A stretch of 6,501 nt of DNA, from the NCBI GenBank assembly GCA_030039095.1, contig JASHQP010000500.1, forward strand, positions 1-6,501. Reading direction: 5' to 3'. The position numbers were made by a program, and so were the translations under genes. The stretch is from Streptosporangiaceae bacterium. GTDB lineage: Bacteria > Actinomycetota > Actinomycetes > Streptosporangiales > Streptosporangiaceae. The notes beneath the pieces were generated by a model, which was given only the letters and a program-made list of their open reading frames with translations, had not been told where the DNA came from and made no database searches. Below, piece by piece: positions 1 through 5,757 of the stretch. Position 1 is the stretch's first letter. The number at the start of each line of letters is the position of its first letter.

Positions 1-48
1 GTCGAGCCGGGCGATATTCGGTGGCACGAGGCGTCTGGGCGCTTCTAG
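1..48 (+). CDS. possible C-terminal end of an upstream gene (partial)
   Basis: Frame 1 is open from the left edge to a TAG at 46-48 and would encode the last 15 residues, VEPGDIRWHEASGRF, of a protein whose body lies outside the window. The composition is protein-like, and the stop lies 9 bp before the methyltransferase GTG, as in a tight operon. Fifteen residues are too few to assign a family, and the open stretch could be chance. Confidence 0.35.
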   Translation, partial: VEPGDIRWHEASGRF

Positions 49-57
49 CATCGGGCG

Positions 58-933
58 GTGATCTATCAGCATCCGCTGGCGTTCCTGCTCGGCCTCGAGG
101 GGATCGCCCTGATGCGCGCGTTCAACGGGGACTACGACGAGGAATTCACGCGCGCCCGCATCGCAGAGATCAGGGCGCTGCTGGATTCCGCCGACCAGGT
201 TGGTGAAGGCGTCGGGACCCGGCCCGTGCCGATAGCGGAGGGCTATGCCGCGTGGTCCGGGCACTACGACGAGCCCAACGACCTGATCGACGCCGAGCAG
301 CCGGTGATGCGGCGGATCCTGAACGGGCTGCCGGCCGGCACCGCGCTGGACGCGGCCTGTGGCACCGGGCGTCACGCGGCGTATCTCAGCTCACTCGGCC
401 ATGCCGTCGTCGGCGTCGACATCTGCCCGCAGATGCTGGACGTGGCGCGGGCAAAGGTGGGCGGCGCGGATTTCCGCGAGGGCGAGTTGCACCGGCTCCC
501 GGTGGCCGACGAGAGTGTCGATCTGGTCGTATGCGCTCTGGCGCTCACGCACGTGCCGGACCTCGGCCCGGTGCTCGCCGAGTTCGCCCGCGTGCTGCGC
601 CCGGGCGGGCATCTGGTGATCTCCGACTCGCGCATGAAGTACCGCCTCGTCCAGGCGCTGCCCGACGGCGGCTACGGGTACCTGCCCCACTACACCCGGG
701 TCACCAGCGAGTACCTGGCAGCGGCGCTGCCGCTCGGCTTCCAGGTCCGCCATTGCGAGGAACTGCGGGCCGGGTGGAGCGATCCGAACGAGGCGCCGCC
801 ACCGGTCCGGATCCTCCCCCAGCACCCGTCGGACATCTGGACGCTCCAGGACTGGTGCCCGGTCGCCGCGCAAGCCGCGAGGAACGGCGACCCGGTCCTG
901 ATCTTCTGGCACCTCCAGCTCGGCAGCGGCTAG
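58..933 (+). CDS. class I SAM-dependent methyltransferase
   Basis: Predicted cytosolic enzyme of 291 residues that transfers a methyl group from S-adenosylmethionine to an unknown acceptor. The Rossmann-fold motifs are in order: motif I LDAACGTG (residues 97-104), the acidic end of strand 2 in VVGVDICPQML (D121), DLVVCALALTHVPD (155-168) for motif II, and RVLRPGGHLVISD (178-190) for motif III. This matches the Methyltransf_11 group. The N-terminal segment IYQHPLAFLLGLEGIALMRAF precedes the domain; I recall similar N-termini in actinobacterial relatives, which supports the GTG start at 58. A TAG at 46-48 blocks any longer start. No good Shine-Dalgarno (SD) sequence precedes 58, so translation may be coupled to an upstream gene. 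ATG at 112 is the alternative start. The C-terminal 100 residues (HYTRVTSEYL onward) are probably the substrate-specific part. The gene converges on the DUF952 gene and overlaps it by 4 bp. Confidence 0.9.
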   Translation: MIYQHPLAFLLGLEGIALMRAFNGDYDEEFTRARIAEIRALLDSADQVGEGVGTRPVPIAEGYAAWSGHYDEPNDLIDAEQPVMRRILNGLPAGTALDAACGTGRHAAYLSSLGHAVVGVDICPQMLDVARAKVGGADFREGELHRLPVADESVDLVVCALALTHVPDLGPVLAEFARVLRPGGHLVISDSRMKYRLVQALPDGGYGYLPHYTRVTSEYLAAALPLGFQVRHCEELRAGWSDPNEAPPPVRILPQHPSDIWTLQDWCPVAAQAARNGDPVLIFWHLQLGSG

Positions 934-1298
934 TCCGGCCGGGCAGCTCGCCGCTGCGCCGCGGGGAAGTGGAACCGGCCGTCGGGGCCCGGCTCGAACC
1001 GCCTCGTCTCCGTCACCGCGTCGGTGTTGAGCGGCCCGTAGATGTGCGGATACGGCTGGTCCGAGCCCGGTACCCGCTCGAGCCGGATCTCTGGCCGGAC
1101 GCGGCCCGTGTCGATCTCGAGCACCAGCAGGTCCGGCACCCCCTGGTAGATCGTGTTCGCCACCGCCGCCACCTGGTCAGCGGCCGAGCAGTGGATGAAA
1201 CCCTCCTGAGCCAGCGTCCTGCCGCGCGTCGACGTCGTGTACTCGCCGCAGGCCTGCGCGTGCGCCCAGTCGGACGCCGTGGCGATGTGGTAGATCAA
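930..1298 (-). CDS. DUF952 family protein
   Basis: Small soluble protein of 122 residues with the DUF952 (PF06108) hallmarks: N-terminal IYHIATASDW, EGFIHCS at 32-38, an AN-x-x-YxG segment at 47-53, DLLVLEID at 56-63, and PHIYGPLNTDAV at 84-95. The family's biochemical function is unknown. The start is a TTG at 1298, chosen because family members begin with this I-Y/F-H segment and because GAGGGG lies about 5 bases upstream. The gene begins 30 bp after the stop of the oxidase on the same strand, so it is probably its second cistron. The last 15 or so residues (AAQRRAARPD) look like an unconserved tail. Its TAG stop overlaps the convergent methyltransferase stop. Confidence 0.87.
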   Translation of the reverse strand: MIYHIATASDWAHAQACGEYTTSTRGRTLAQEGFIHCSAADQVAAVANTIYQGVPDLLVLEIDTGRVRPEIRLERVPGSDQPYPHIYGPLNTDAVTETRRFEPGPDGRFHFPAAQRRAARPD

Positions 1299-1328
1299 TC
1301 TGGCCCCTCGCGTTGCTCCGCAGCAGCA

Positions 1329-3104
1329 TCAGCCGAACAAGGTGTCCAGGAACGGGCTGCTGAACACCGAGCTGGGATCGTAGCCGGCCAGGATCGACAC
1401 GGCCGTGCTCCAGCCGTCGTCGCTGGCCTGGCCAGCGCTGACGGCGGCGGGGATTGCGGCGCCGAGGATCGTCGTGCTGGTCCACGGCGCGGTCGATGTG
1501 CATCCCCAGGCCTTGGACCACTCCGGCCGGACGCACGCGTAGCTGCCGGTGTAGTGGCTCCAGATCCAGGCCTCCATGTCCGCGTAGAACGCGGAGAAGC
1601 CCGCGGTGACCGGCAGCGTGCCCATGTCCAGCCAGACCGCGGTGTCCCAGCCGGGCTGGTCGGGGCGGGGCCGCACCGAGGACAGGATCGGCGACTGCGC
1701 GCCGCTGACCAGGGCGTCCGAGGGTCTGTCCAGGCCGGTGACCCGGATCTCGATCGGCCCGTTCATCGGGTACAGGCCCTGCGCCGCGTAGCTGGACAGC
1801 AGGCTGCTGTATTGCGTGTAGAAGTCGCTGACCACCTGCTGGATGCTGGAGCGCGAGGTGATGATCGCGAAGCCGGCCTCCACGATCCGCACCGTGCTCG
1901 GCTCCACGTAGAGCAGCACATCCTGCCACTGGCCCCAGAGGTCCCAGGTGCCGGTGAACACCAGGCCGGTGTCCACCAGCGCGATCGCGGCCGCCTCGAA
2001 GGCCGGCGTGCCGGAGACGTCGCCGTCCGCGACCTCGTCGAAGAAGGTGTTCTCCGAGGAGGTCACGTCGTTCGTGAACGAGTAGTTGTACGGGCTGGTC
2101 ACCTTCACCGACAGCAGCGGCCGGCTCGGCGCGATCGACCAGACCTTCAGCCACGGCGTGTCGGTGAACGGGAACCAGATCGCCTCGACCCGGCCGGCCC
2201 CCTCGGCGTAGCTCGCGAGCGAGTTGGATCCGGCGCTGGCGGGCGGGGCGAACAGGTCAGCGGCCGAGATGTCCACCCAGCTCTGGCACTGCAGGTTCTG
2301 CGACGGCGCGAGCTGCAGGGTGACCGACGTGACGAACGCGCGGCCCAGGTGCGCCAGGAACGCGCGGATGTCCGGGTCCGAGCGCTGGAACGTCGTCAGC
2401 ACGTACTGGCTGGACGAGGAGTCCCACACGACCGCCGTCAGCGACAGGACCAGGTTGGACAGCGAGCCGTAGGTCTGCCCGGACAGCATGGTCTCGCCGG
2501 CCGCCGGGATCGCGCTGCCGTGCGCGTTGATGGCGAGCGCGCCGCCGACGGTGATGTCGCCGGGTGCCGGGATCGCGCAGAACCCGTAGCCGGCCGCGGC
2601 GACCGCGTTGGTCAGCGTGTTCATGGTGACGCCCGTGCCCACCGTGGCCGTGGCCGGCGATCCGGCGCTGATCGACACCGAGGTCAGGTTCTGGGTGGTG
2701 TCCAGCAGCACGTAACCGGCCCCGGTGCTGCCCGCGGGCAGCAGGAGCGGTGACCAGCCGTGGCACATCCCCTTCGCCCGGAGCCGGTACCCGTTGGCCT
2801 GCGCCCAGTTGGCAAGGGAGACAACCTCGGCGGCCGAGGCGGGCGCGCAGGTCCAGACGTCGTCGATGACGATCATGCCGGCCCAGTTCTGGTATGCCTG
2901 CTGGTAGACCGGGATCGACGACGGAAAGTTCGGCGGCGGGGACGAGGTGGCCTGCGCGCTGGCCGGGCTGACCCGGAATACCGGCACCCACAAGGCCAGG
3001 GCGCCGGCCGCTGCCGCTCCGGCCATGAAGGCGCGACGGGACGGTCCGCAAGATAGGGCAGATTGGTTTAAATCGGACAGGCGAGGGTCGTGACGGTGCT
3101 GCAT
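1329..3104 (-). CDS. Tat-exported class II cholesterol oxidase-like flavoprotein
   Basis: Secreted FAD-linked oxidase of 591 residues in the vanillyl-alcohol-oxidase superfamily. It resembles Brevibacterium-type class II cholesterol oxidase, which oxidises and isomerises the 3-beta-hydroxysteroid with release of H2O2. Residues 22-27 (SRRAFM) are a twin-arginine signal, followed by a hydrophobic stretch and a likely ASA cleavage site near residue 50. The mature part starts with an AYQNWAG..VIDDVWTCAP segment typical of the family. H115 in RAKGMCHGWSPL is the expected covalent FAD attachment site, and ITVGGALAINAHG (184-196) is the second FAD-binding element. PIEIRVTG contains E452 and R454, which correspond to the Glu-Arg pair proposed to gate oxygen in the Brevibacterium enzyme. 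E307 in GRVEAIW may be the other active-site glutamate. Length is close to that of the family precursor. ATG at 3104 has GAGGAG 7 bases upstream. Substrate could be another sterol or alcohol, but both KstR-like and KstR2-like sites in the promoter favour a sterol. Confidence 0.88.
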   Translation of the reverse strand: MQHRHDPRLSDLNQSALSCGPSRRAFMAGAAAAGALALWVPVFRVSPASAQATSSPPPNFPSSIPVYQQAYQNWAGMIVIDDVWTCAPASAAEVVSLANWAQANGYRLRAKGMCHGWSPLLLPAGSTGAGYVLLDTTQNLTSVSISAGSPATATVGTGVTMNTLTNAVAAAGYGFCAIPAPGDITVGGALAINAHGSAIPAAGETMLSGQTYGSLSNLVLSLTAVVWDSSSSQYVLTTFQRSDPDIRAFLAHLGRAFVTSVTLQLAPSQNLQCQSWVDISAADLFAPPASAGSNSLASYAEGAGRVEAIWFPFTDTPWLKVWSIAPSRPLLSVKVTSPYNYSFTNDVTSSENTFFDEVADGDVSGTPAFEAAAIALVDTGLVFTGTWDLWGQWQDVLLYVEPSTVRIVEAGFAIITSRSSIQQVVSDFYTQYSSLLSSYAAQGLYPMNGPIEIRVTGLDRPSDALVSGAQSPILSSVRPRPDQPGWDTAVWLDMGTLPVTAGFSAFYADMEAWIWSHYTGSYACVRPEWSKAWGCTSTAPWTSTTILGAAIPAAVSAGQASDDGWSTAVSILAGYDPSSVFSSPFLDTLFG

Positions 3105-3157
3105 GTGGGGTCTCCTCTTCGGTGTGGGGGTCGTCGGAGGATGGCCCGGGAAGCTGA

Positions 3158-3171
3158 ATCAAGCGCTTGAT
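3158..3171. promoter_or_regulatory. KstR2-like operator palindrome
   Basis: ATCAAGCGCTTGAT is a perfect 14-bp palindrome 53 bp upstream of the oxidase ATG. It fits every specified base of the mycobacterial KstR2 consensus as I remember it, AnCAAGnnCTTGnT. KstR2 is a TetR-family repressor of late sterol-ring catabolism. If the promoter at 3189-3217 is correct, the site lies at about +11 to +24, a position suited to repression by roadblock. The core AAGCGCTT also resembles LacI-family operators, so the regulator is an inference. Confidence 0.6.
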
Positions 3172-3188
3172 CGGCTGGGCCTGAGCAC

Positions 3189-3217
3189 ACGGTAGATCCC
3201 TCCGCCGCGCTCGGCAA
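3189..3217 (-). promoter_or_regulatory. predicted sigma-70-type promoter of the oxidase gene
   Basis: On the minus strand a TTGCCG -35 element (3217-3212) is separated by exactly 17 bp from a TACCGT -10 element (3194-3189), fitting the actinomycete TTGnnn-17-TAnnnT pattern. A start near 3182 would give a leader of about 78 nt. The A/T-rich tract at 3218-3240 just upstream could act as an UP element. This is a sequence prediction only. Confidence 0.5.
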
Positions 3218-3220
3218 TAC

Positions 3221-3234
3221 TGAAACGTGTTCTA
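3221..3234. promoter_or_regulatory. KstR-like operator
   Basis: TGAAACGTGTTCTA matches all fixed positions of the KstR consensus TnnAACnnGTTnnA; on the minus strand it reads TAGAACACGTTTCA. KstR is the TetR-family repressor of cholesterol side-chain and ring degradation in mycobacteria and rhodococci. The site abuts the predicted -35 element of the oxidase promoter on its upstream side. The consensus has only eight fixed bases, so a chance match is possible, but a KstR2-like site lies 50 bp away. Confidence 0.5.
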
Positions 3235-3243
3235 TTTTTTGAG

Positions 3244-3270
3244 CGTCCCGGCCGTCCCGGCCGTCCCGGC
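3244..3270. repeat. tandem repeat, three exact copies of a 9-bp unit
   Basis: CGTCCCGGC occurs three times head to tail without a mismatch, immediately beside the A/T-rich tract upstream of the oxidase promoter. In the open plus frame it would encode Arg-Pro-Gly three times. Slippage during replication is the simplest origin; no function is evident. Confidence 0.9.
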
Positions 3271-3549
3271 CGGCGACGCAAGCTAACCCAGGCGGCAGGT
3301 GAGGAGCGCCAGGCCCTCGCCGAGAGTCCGGGCCTGAACGAGGCGCAATGGCTCGATCCGGCCAGTCTCGCCGAACAGGCGCCGGCCGGCCCGTGGCGTC
3401 GTCGAGGTAAATACGGGCGTGCCAAAAAGGCCGTGTGCGCCGAGCCGGAACTCGCTGGCTGACCAGAATCAGTGCAGCCGGCCCATTGAAAACTCAACAT
3501 ATCAGGCATTCAAGGCATCCTGCCGCGGGGCCCAGCGGGCCGCAATAGG

Positions 3550-3597
3550 GTCGCCGGCTCGTTGCTGCTGCTGGAGCCACAGCTACGGGCCGGCGAC
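3550..3597. repeat. inverted repeat with 9-bp perfect arms
   Basis: GTCGCCGGC (3550-3558) is repeated in inverse form as GCCGGCGAC (3589-3597) around a 30-base spacer. It lies about 75-125 bp beyond the ABC transporter stop in the gene-poor stretch. It has no T tract on either side. It may contribute to transcription ending, or be chance in GC-rich DNA. Confidence 0.35.
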
Positions 3598-3636
3598 ACT
3601 ATGGCAGGTCAAGATCCGCGGGACACGCCCTGGGAG

Positions 3637-3669
3637 GCTGGTGTTTTCGCGCGTGGCGGTAACACCGGC
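3637..3669 (-). terminator. possible terminator hairpin after the ABC transporter gene
   Basis: Three bases beyond the ABC transporter stop, the minus strand reads GCCGGTGTT, a 15-base loop, then AACACCAGC. That gives 8 pairs with one C-A mismatch. The position directly after the stop suits a terminator, but there is no U tract, as is often so in actinomycetes. The call rests on position more than on strength. Confidence 0.35.
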
Positions 3670-3672
3670 CAC

Positions 3673-5451
3673 CTAGCGCATTGCCGGGGCGGCTGGCACG
3701 CTCCAGCGGCCCGGCATCGTCTCGCCGAGGACCAGCACCTCATCGACCCCGTCGACCAGGCGCAGATCGTGGGTGATCAGGATCGTCGTCCGCCCCGCCA
3801 TCAGGCCGCGCAGCAGCGCCATCGCCCGCCGCGCGCCGGCGTCGTCGAGCCCGGTCGTGGGCTCGTCGAGGATCAGCACGGGCGCGTCGCGGATCAGCGC
3901 GCGGGCGATGGCGATGCGCTGCCGCTGCCCGCCGGACAGCGGGTGACCGCCCTCGCCGACCACGGTCTGATAGCCCTCGGGCAGCGCGGCGATGAACCCG
4001 TGCGCATCCGCCGCCCGCGCCGCGGCGACGATCTCGGCACCGGTCGCGGCGCTCGCACCGTAGCCGATGTTCTCCATGACGGTCCCGGCCAGCAGCGGGC
4101 TGTCCTGCTGCAGCAGCGTGACGTTGCGGCGCAGGGTCCGCGTGGACAGCTCGCGGACGTCGATGCCGTCGAGCAGCACGCGCCCGGCGCAGGGGTCGTA
4201 GAAGCGCAGCAGCAGCCGGGCGATCGTCGACTTGCCGCTGCCGCTGGGCCCGACGACCGCCAGCACCCGTGCCGGGCCCGCGGTGAACGACAGCCCGTCC
4301 AGCACCGGCTGGCCCGTTCCGGGATACCCGAACGTGACGCCGGCGAACTCGACCCGCCCGGCGCTGCGCAGCCGGGCGCCGACCGCGGTGCCGTCGCTGA
4401 CCTGCGGCCGGGCGTGCAGGATCTCGGTGATCCGCCCCGCGCTGGCCGACGCCTGGGAGACGTCCAGCGCCACCGCGCTCAGTTCCTGGATCGGCGGGTA
4501 GAGGTAGGCGGCGAGCACCGCGAACGCGAGCAGCCCGCCGAGGCTCGTCTGCCCGGCTGCCACCTGCCACGACCCCACACCCAGAACGGCCAGGACGCCG
4601 ACGGTCTCGATCAGGTAAACCAGGGGGCCGTACGCGGAGCTCAGCCGCGCGGCCGCCATCCGTGCCCGCAGCCACGAGACGCCCTCACGGTGCAGCCGCC
4701 GGGACTCGGCGCCCTGCCGGTTGAACGCCTGCACCAGGGTCTGGTTCGCCAGACCCTGCTCGACCGCGCTCGTGATCGACCCGCTGGCGTCGCGTTCGGC
4801 GGCCGCGGCGGCGCCGACCCTTCCGGAGAACGCGCGCGCCGCGAGCGCCAGCACCGGCGCGACCGCGAGCACGGCCAGTGACAGCCGCCAGTCCAGCGCC
4901 ACCGCCGCGCCGGCGAACAAGATCACACTCACGGCGGAGCAGGCCGCGGTGACCAGGCCGGAGCAGGCCAGCTGCTCCACGACCTCGACGTCGCCGGTGA
5001 GCCGCACCATCAGATCCCCCAGCCGTCGCTGCGCGAAGAACCCCGGTGACAGGCGCTGGGCGTGCGCGAACACCGCATCGCGCAGCCGCAGCATGAACCG
5101 CTCCCCGGCCAGCGACGTCAGGTACCCGGCGGCGAACATCGCCAGCGCGGCGACGCACGCCGCCGCCAGCCAGGCGCCCGCGGGCGCCCAGAACCCGGCC
5201 AGCCGACGGTGCTGCAGAACCCGCGTGGTGATCTCGTCGAACAGCAGCACCGCCACGACCTCGCAGCCCGACACCGTGATCAGCGCGATGCCCGCCAGCA
5301 GCAGCCGCAGACGGTCCCCGCGCGTGTAGGGCCAGAACCGGCTGAAAACCCCGGCCGCCAGGCGAAGCCTGCCGAACGCGCCCGGGGCCGCTTGCGTCAC
5401 GTTCAAGGTCGTGTCCGTTGGCACGGTTGCTCCTGCCTTCTCCGCGCGCAT
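3673..5451 (-). CDS. ABC exporter half-transporter (permease-ATPase fusion)
   Basis: Membrane exporter of 592 residues, the usual length for a type IV (ABCB-like) half-transporter that works as a dimer. Numbered from the ATG at 5451, six predicted membrane helices lie at about 50-70, 89-111, 163-185, 186-206, 275-294 and 304-323. The ATPase domain follows with A-loop Y376 (FGYPG), Walker A GPSGSGKST (401-409), Q-loop LLQQD (447-451), signature LSGGQRQR (505-512), Walker B LILDEP with catalytic E530, D-loop GLDD, and switch H561 (THD). All motifs are intact, so both ATP sites of a homodimer should be active. There is no N-terminal C39 peptidase domain, so it is not a leader-cleaving exporter. 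ATG 5451 has AAGGAGG 6 bases upstream. GTG 5424 with AGGAG 5 bases upstream is a credible alternative; a longer GTG/ATG-type start at 5517 would run through the hairpin. Substrate is unknown. The preceding 46-residue cationic peptide gene suggests peptide export, which is inference. Confidence 0.93.
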   Translation of the reverse strand: MRAEKAGATVPTDTTLNVTQAAPGAFGRLRLAAGVFSRFWPYTRGDRLRLLLAGIALITVSGCEVVAVLLFDEITTRVLQHRRLAGFWAPAGAWLAAACVAALAMFAAGYLTSLAGERFMLRLRDAVFAHAQRLSPGFFAQRRLGDLMVRLTGDVEVVEQLACSGLVTAACSAVSVILFAGAAVALDWRLSLAVLAVAPVLALAARAFSGRVGAAAAAERDASGSITSAVEQGLANQTLVQAFNRQGAESRRLHREGVSWLRARMAAARLSSAYGPLVYLIETVGVLAVLGVGSWQVAAGQTSLGGLLAFAVLAAYLYPPIQELSAVALDVSQASASAGRITEILHARPQVSDGTAVGARLRSAGRVEFAGVTFGYPGTGQPVLDGLSFTAGPARVLAVVGPSGSGKSTIARLLLRFYDPCAGRVLLDGIDVRELSTRTLRRNVTLLQQDSPLLAGTVMENIGYGASAATGAEIVAAARAADAHGFIAALPEGYQTVVGEGGHPLSGGQRQRIAIARALIRDAPVLILDEPTTGLDDAGARRAMALLRGLMAGRTTILITHDLRLVDGVDEVLVLGETMPGRWSVPAAPAMR

Positions 5452-5474
5452 TCCCTCCCTCCTTCCGGGCACGC

Positions 5475-5510
5475 CGGAGGGGAGCCGCCTGGACACCCGG
5501 CTCCCCTCCG
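5475..5510 (-). promoter_or_regulatory. intercistronic hairpin, 13-bp perfect stem
   Basis: CGGAGGGGAGCCG (5475-5487) pairs without mismatch with CGGCTCCCCTCCG (5498-5510) across a 10-base loop. It lies between the stop of the small peptide gene (5535) and the SD of the ABC transporter. There is no U tract after it, so a partial terminator, a processing site or an mRNA stabiliser would all fit. Such elements can keep the level of an upstream peptide message above that of its transporter; that role is inferred here. Confidence 0.65.
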
Positions 5511-5534
5511 CGGCCACCCGCGCCCCGGCCGGGC

Positions 5535-5675
5535 CTAGCAGGAACCCCGCTGGCCCGGCTTGCCCCGCCGTCCCGGGAACGCCCGGCCGGCCGGCGGCTT
5601 GGGCCTTCCTCCGGTCGCGGGCGCCGTCGGCTTGGCCGGCGGGCGGAGGCGGGGAATCGGCATCTTCAGGCTCAT
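5535..5675 (-). CDS. 46-residue cationic Pro/Arg-rich peptide, candidate exporter substrate
   Basis: Unrecognised short gene. The ATG at 5675 has a strong AAGGAG (5687-5682) exactly 6 bases upstream, which is the main reason to call it. The peptide begins MSLKMPIPRLRPPAKPTAPA and ends FPGRRGKPGQRGSC. It has 11 Pro, 7 Arg and 4 Lys, no Asp or Glu, and a single Cys as the last residue. About 89 percent of codons end in G or C, as in neighbouring genes, though GGA appears three times. A Gly-Gly at 22-23 could be a leader boundary, but the transporter downstream lacks a C39 peptidase. It precedes the ABC exporter on the same strand with an 83-bp gap containing a hairpin. Possible identities are a ribosomally made peptide precursor, a Pro-rich antimicrobial-like peptide, a regulatory leader peptide, or a non-functional frame. 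An in-frame GTG at 5765 lacks an SD and was not used. Confidence 0.5.
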   Translation of the reverse strand: MSLKMPIPRLRPPAKPTAPATGGRPKPPAGRAFPGRRGKPGQRGSC

Positions 5676-5681
5676 CGGAAA

Positions 5682-5687
5682 CTCCTT
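5682..5687 (-). promoter_or_regulatory. ribosome binding site of the small peptide gene
   Basis: AAGGAG on the minus strand, 6 bases before the ATG at 5675. It is what separates this short frame from the background open frames of GC-rich DNA and fixes the start at 5675. Confidence 0.6.
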
Positions 5688-5696
5688 GCTGTGACT

Positions 5697-5717
5697 CGCC
5701 GCGGCTTGTCCGCGGCG
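5697..5717 (-). promoter_or_regulatory. leader hairpin upstream of the peptide gene
   Basis: CGCCGCGG (5697-5704) and CCGCGGCG (5710-5717) form an 8-bp perfect stem with a 5-base loop, ending 9 bases before the SD of the peptide gene. It may stabilise the 5' end of the message, modulate translation, or serve as a DNA operator. Confidence 0.45.
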
Positions 5718-5728
5718 TCCTGGATGTG

Positions 5729-5734
5729 AAGTTA
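5729..5734 (-). promoter_or_regulatory. weak candidate -10 element for the peptide/ABC operon
   Basis: TAACTT on the minus strand fits TAnnnT and would start a transcript near 5722 with a 45-47 nt leader that includes the hairpin. No -35 sequence resembling TTGAC lies 16-18 bp upstream, so the promoter, if real, may need an activator. Confidence 0.25.
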
Positions 5735-5757
5735 GGCGGGGCATTTCTCGCGGTCTG

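Larger units (their letters stand above)
3196..3462 (+). other. open frame with coding-like composition but no start (possible gene relic)
   Basis: The frame after the TAG at 3193-3195 stays open to a TGA at 3460-3462 (88 codons). From 3241 it reads (RPG)x3, then RRRKLTQAAGEERQALAESP and a segment with LNEAQWLDPASLAEQ. Third positions in 3301-3393 are mostly G or C, as in real genes here. However, there is no ATG, GTG or TTG before codon 80, no ribosome-binding site, and the 5' part runs through the oxidase promoter. It may be the surviving 3' end of a decayed gene. I do not recognise a family, and chance is a serious alternative. Confidence 0.2.

Noticed and set aside
252..2753. Very long plus-strand open frame (833 codons)
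   Set aside because: It runs through the methyltransferase and antisense to the DUF952 and oxidase genes. Its translation is Arg/Ala/Gly-rich with no motif, as expected for a shadow frame in GC-rich DNA.
2257..3162. Minus-strand open frame overlapping the oxidase in another frame
   Set aside because: It is a shadow of the oxidase gene, with no domain and composition driven by GC content.
3158..3171. Palindrome read as a LacI-family operator
   Set aside because: AAGCGCTT fits the LacI type, but the full 14 bp also matches the KstR2 form, and the KstR-like neighbour and oxidase context favour sterol regulators. Kept only as an alternative.
3204..3240. GCCG-CGCT-CGGC stem followed by T6 as a plus-strand terminator
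   Set aside because: The 4-bp stem is weak and 20 bases from the T run. No plus-strand gene ends here, and the A/T tract fits better as an UP-like element of the oxidase promoter.
3159..3509. Minus-strand 116-codon open frame upstream of the oxidase
   Set aside because: It covers the predicted promoter and both operators, lacks a convincing SD, and its Arg/Pro/Ser-rich product has no recognisable motif.
3562..4881. Long plus-strand open frame antisense to the ABC transporter (439 codons)
   Set aside because: Its low-complexity Arg/Gln/Pro-rich product shows no motif, and the opposite strand has every ABC ATPase motif in place.
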